The notes beneath the pieces were generated by a model. That model was not told the origin of the DNA and did not search any database. It was given only the letters and a program-made list of their open reading frames with translations. From Synaphobranchus kaupii (Eukaryota; Chordata; Actinopteri; Anguilliformes; Synaphobranchidae): a stretch of DNA of 64,000 bases. A program made the position numbers and the translations under genes. Of the stretch, positions 61,627-64,000 are shown in pieces; the stretch's first letter is position 1; each line of letters starts with the position of its first letter. The DNA is taken from contig CM056376.1 in NCBI GenBank assembly GCA_029718625.1, positions 80,930,541 to 80,994,540 on the forward strand. The letters run 5' to 3'.

Positions 61627-62044
61627 GTACGCTGAAGGCAAGGGCGGCACAGCTCTTCGAAAGTCAAATTGTGTTTTCTCACCTTTAGAGTACGGCCCCC
61701 AAACCCATGCTCCAAGGACACAGCCCAGTCTTGCAGGCATTTAGGTGGGGACGAGGGTACACGACCCCACCAATGTTTAGGGACCATTAAATTGTCCACA
61801 CCAATGATTTATTTTAGTCCATTTTTATCCACACCAGAAAGGGTTAAGTCTTTTTCCACATACTGTAATTGCCCCTCCCACCTTTGTGAATCCTCCAAAA
61901 ACAAAAAAACAAAACAAGAAAAAAAACTAATAATTTGATTGGCTTTGGCTTGGAACCAGGAAAAAAATTATCCCATTAAATAGATAGTGTTCTCACATTG
62001 CTTCACAGTAGTAGTCTTAGTAGTCTTCCTATATACAGTATATA

Positions 62045-62210
62045 CAGTGCCCTCTATAATATTTGGGACAAGGACATATTTTTGTTCTTGATTAGTCTCT
62101 GTCGGCTACTCCACAATTTTCGATTTGTAATCAGACAATTCACATGTGGTTAAAGTGCAGATTCTCAGAAATTAAAGCACCTTTTATATACATTTTCATA
62201 CATCACTACG
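62045..62210. mobile_element. Tc1/mariner end fragment
   Basis: It begins acagtgccctctataatatt and continues tgggacaaggacatattttt, a common fish Tc1 terminus, then tcagacaattcacatgtggt. The remainder is missing. Confidence 0.6.
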
Positions 62211-62392
62211 ATTACGTCCAGACTAGTGATTAATCCCGGTTCCCGGGATCCTGGTATTTCCCATCACAATTCCTTCCCATTCCCAACCGGGTGTGACGTC
62301 AGGAAACCGGGAAATTTAACATGGGCAATGCAGATAAATAACTCTTGCATTATATTTGGCCTAATTAAGTACAATAAAATAATCAATATATG

Positions 62393-64000
62393 GGGCCCTA
62401 TCTTACACCCGGCGCAAAGCGGCGCTAACGCAAACGCAAGTGTCTTTGCTATCTTACACCCGGCGCTAGGTCCATAATAACGCCTAACGCATACGCCGTC
62501 AAACTAGCATGTTTGACGGCGTAACTCTTGCGCCATCATTAGTGAACTGGGCGTGTTGGTCTTAAGATGAGGAGTGGCCAGGATTCTTTTTGGCGTATTG
62601 CTATCTTGAGCCAGCAGAAAGCGCTTGCGCTAGAACCACCACAAACCTGGTCTAAAGTCATGTCGCAGTTGTTTACATGCTATTTTAACGGCGCATATAA
62701 GTGCGTCTACATAGGCGTGTGCACAACGCGCATACCCTCCTGTCTGTTACACACAGGGGCGTGCACAGGCATGACTAAAATATCTAGATCACAATGTGAA
62801 ATATTATTATTGTGTAGGCTATATCAAAAATGCATAATAATAAAAGGTTCCATAGGTCCACATACCTTTCCCTCAGCGAAGGGAAACAATGCCACATTAC
62901 ATTGCTCTCAGCCCACTCCATCAACATCCAGGCGATGTGCGATGGTACGGGACAATGGCTATCCATTAAAAAGGAGCTGATAACACCTATAGCTATCAAG
63001 CCTAATGCGCGAATTGTCTTTGCACCTAATGCGTGAATTGTCATTCAATGGAAAACTCACGCACGGCAATAGACGGACATTTAAGTTCTGAAAATGCGCT
63101 TCAGATGTCATTACAATACAGCTCTGTTTATCTATGAATACAGCCTGTAAGTAAATAGAATGGTTTGTGACTGAAAAAAGTTCAAAACCTTGTCCAGTGA
63201 ATATTGCATTTATTGTTTTTCAAATAGCCTAGGCTACAGCGAATTCGCTGTGCATAAGGTTTTTTTCGATAGCCTATGGTTAAAAAACGGAGATGTCACC
63301 ATGTTAACTAAATTGTAACCTTAGCTATTCTTCGTCCTTCATATTTTTTTAAATTACAGTGACCAGGTTTCCATACTCTCACCGTTTAAAACCCAGCTGA
63401 TTTCACCCGTTATTCCTTAACTGAACAAAACGATTTTAAAGAGAACTAAGCGTCTAATTAGAAACTAAAACAAATTTGCAGCACGTTACACAATTAATTC
63501 ACAATTAATTTTAATGCCATTCTCTGCACGTGAGCTGCATGTTCTCAAGTCGCACGTTTCACGGTCTTCCTGGGAAAGTGGATTGTTTTAAAGGATTACG
63601 CTACGAGTAAAACAGGTTGGTCACATTTCCATAAACAGGACATTATTAAACAAGGGGAAATATGCGTGAACTTATGGGTTGCGAACCTGACAGCTTTATT
63701 GTAGGCTATTTAGTGTCATCATTAAGGCAAAATAACGGTATGTATGTTATTAATCAATATTAGCCTACTATGCAGGTAGCCTAATGAACTTTGGATGAAG
63801 CTTGAACTTCGAGAATTCCATGAGAACAGCCTCTTGGAATTGATGTTTGACACTTTCATTGCATAATCAAACGAAATTCGCTGAACAAGCAGGCTAATTT
63901 GGCGTTTTCTAAGGTGAGACTGAAGCCATTGATAGCTTATTCTCAGCTGTTGCAGGTCCTTTTAACGAAATTTAACCGCACATATTTTGTAAAATAACAG
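62393..64000. mobile_element. GGGCCCTATCTT DNA element, copy 2, inverted, cut by window end
   Basis: It starts GGGCCCTATCTTACACCCG and follows the reverse complement of copy 1 closely to the end of the window, for example tcaggttcgcaaccc-type and gctgtattcatagataaac blocks. It is in opposite orientation to copy 1, with the TM8 exon between them. Confidence 0.8.

Noticed and set aside
60280..62980. Matching ~136-codon frames in two places starting MRSGQDSFWRI
   Set aside because: They are the same segment of the two inverted GGGCCCTATCTT elements. Similarity stems from repeat copy identity, differences include shifts, and no known domain was seen.

Overview
This window looks like the genome of a ray-finned (teleost) fish. 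It holds a vertebrate-type gene split into short exons with GT/AG introns, and the introns are packed with fish-type transposable elements: Sleeping-Beauty-like Tc1 ends, hAT and piggyBac MITEs, chromodomain Ty3/Gypsy LTR elements, solo LTRs, an L2/CR1-group LINE tail and tRNA-derived SINEs. There is no sign of operons, CRISPR arrays or other prokaryotic organisation.

The only host gene I can support is a + strand SLC6-family (sodium:neurotransmitter symporter, GABA/taurine/creatine-like branch) transporter. Eight consecutive internal exons were read directly: 10381-10515, 14158-14298, 19793-19871, 32364-32505, 34957-35091, 47101-47204, 55625-55749 and 61514-61626. Together they are 974 coding nt, about 324 residues, from TM2 to TM8. 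All splice phases agree and there is no frameshift. The TM1 exon and the exons after TM8 were not found in the window. At four positions where GABA/taurine transporters carry substrate, chloride or Na2 ligands, this protein has different residues.

Region by region: 1-10380 has no recognised host gene but holds MITEs, a Tc1 end and a truncated Gypsy copy (5400-8315). 10516-14157 is an intron with a hAT element inside a Tc1-type element. 14299-19792 holds a hAT-like element containing a solo LTR and a MITE, then a piggyBac-type palindrome. 19872-32363 holds a Tc1 palindrome with a LINE tail, a Tc1 transposase relic, a three-layer nest (DNA element > solo LTR > solo LTR), and a hAT with Sleeping-Beauty-type pieces. 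32506-34956 is mostly one inverted-repeat element. 35092-47100 holds Tc1 pieces, two SINEs, a solo LTR within another solo LTR, and a DIRS-like relic. 47205-55624 contains a full-length, apparently very young Ty3/Gypsy chromovirus (48121-55383, minus strand) with gag, pol, near-identical LTRs and a 5-bp target duplication. 55750-61513 and the end of the window hold two inverted copies of a ~1.9-kb GGGCCCTATCTT element on either side of the last visible exon.

The gene therefore spans more than 51 kb for under 1 kb of visible coding sequence, with intron length mostly due to repeated, often nested, transposition. Repeat family names rest on termini, target duplications and motifs read by eye; no database was searched.
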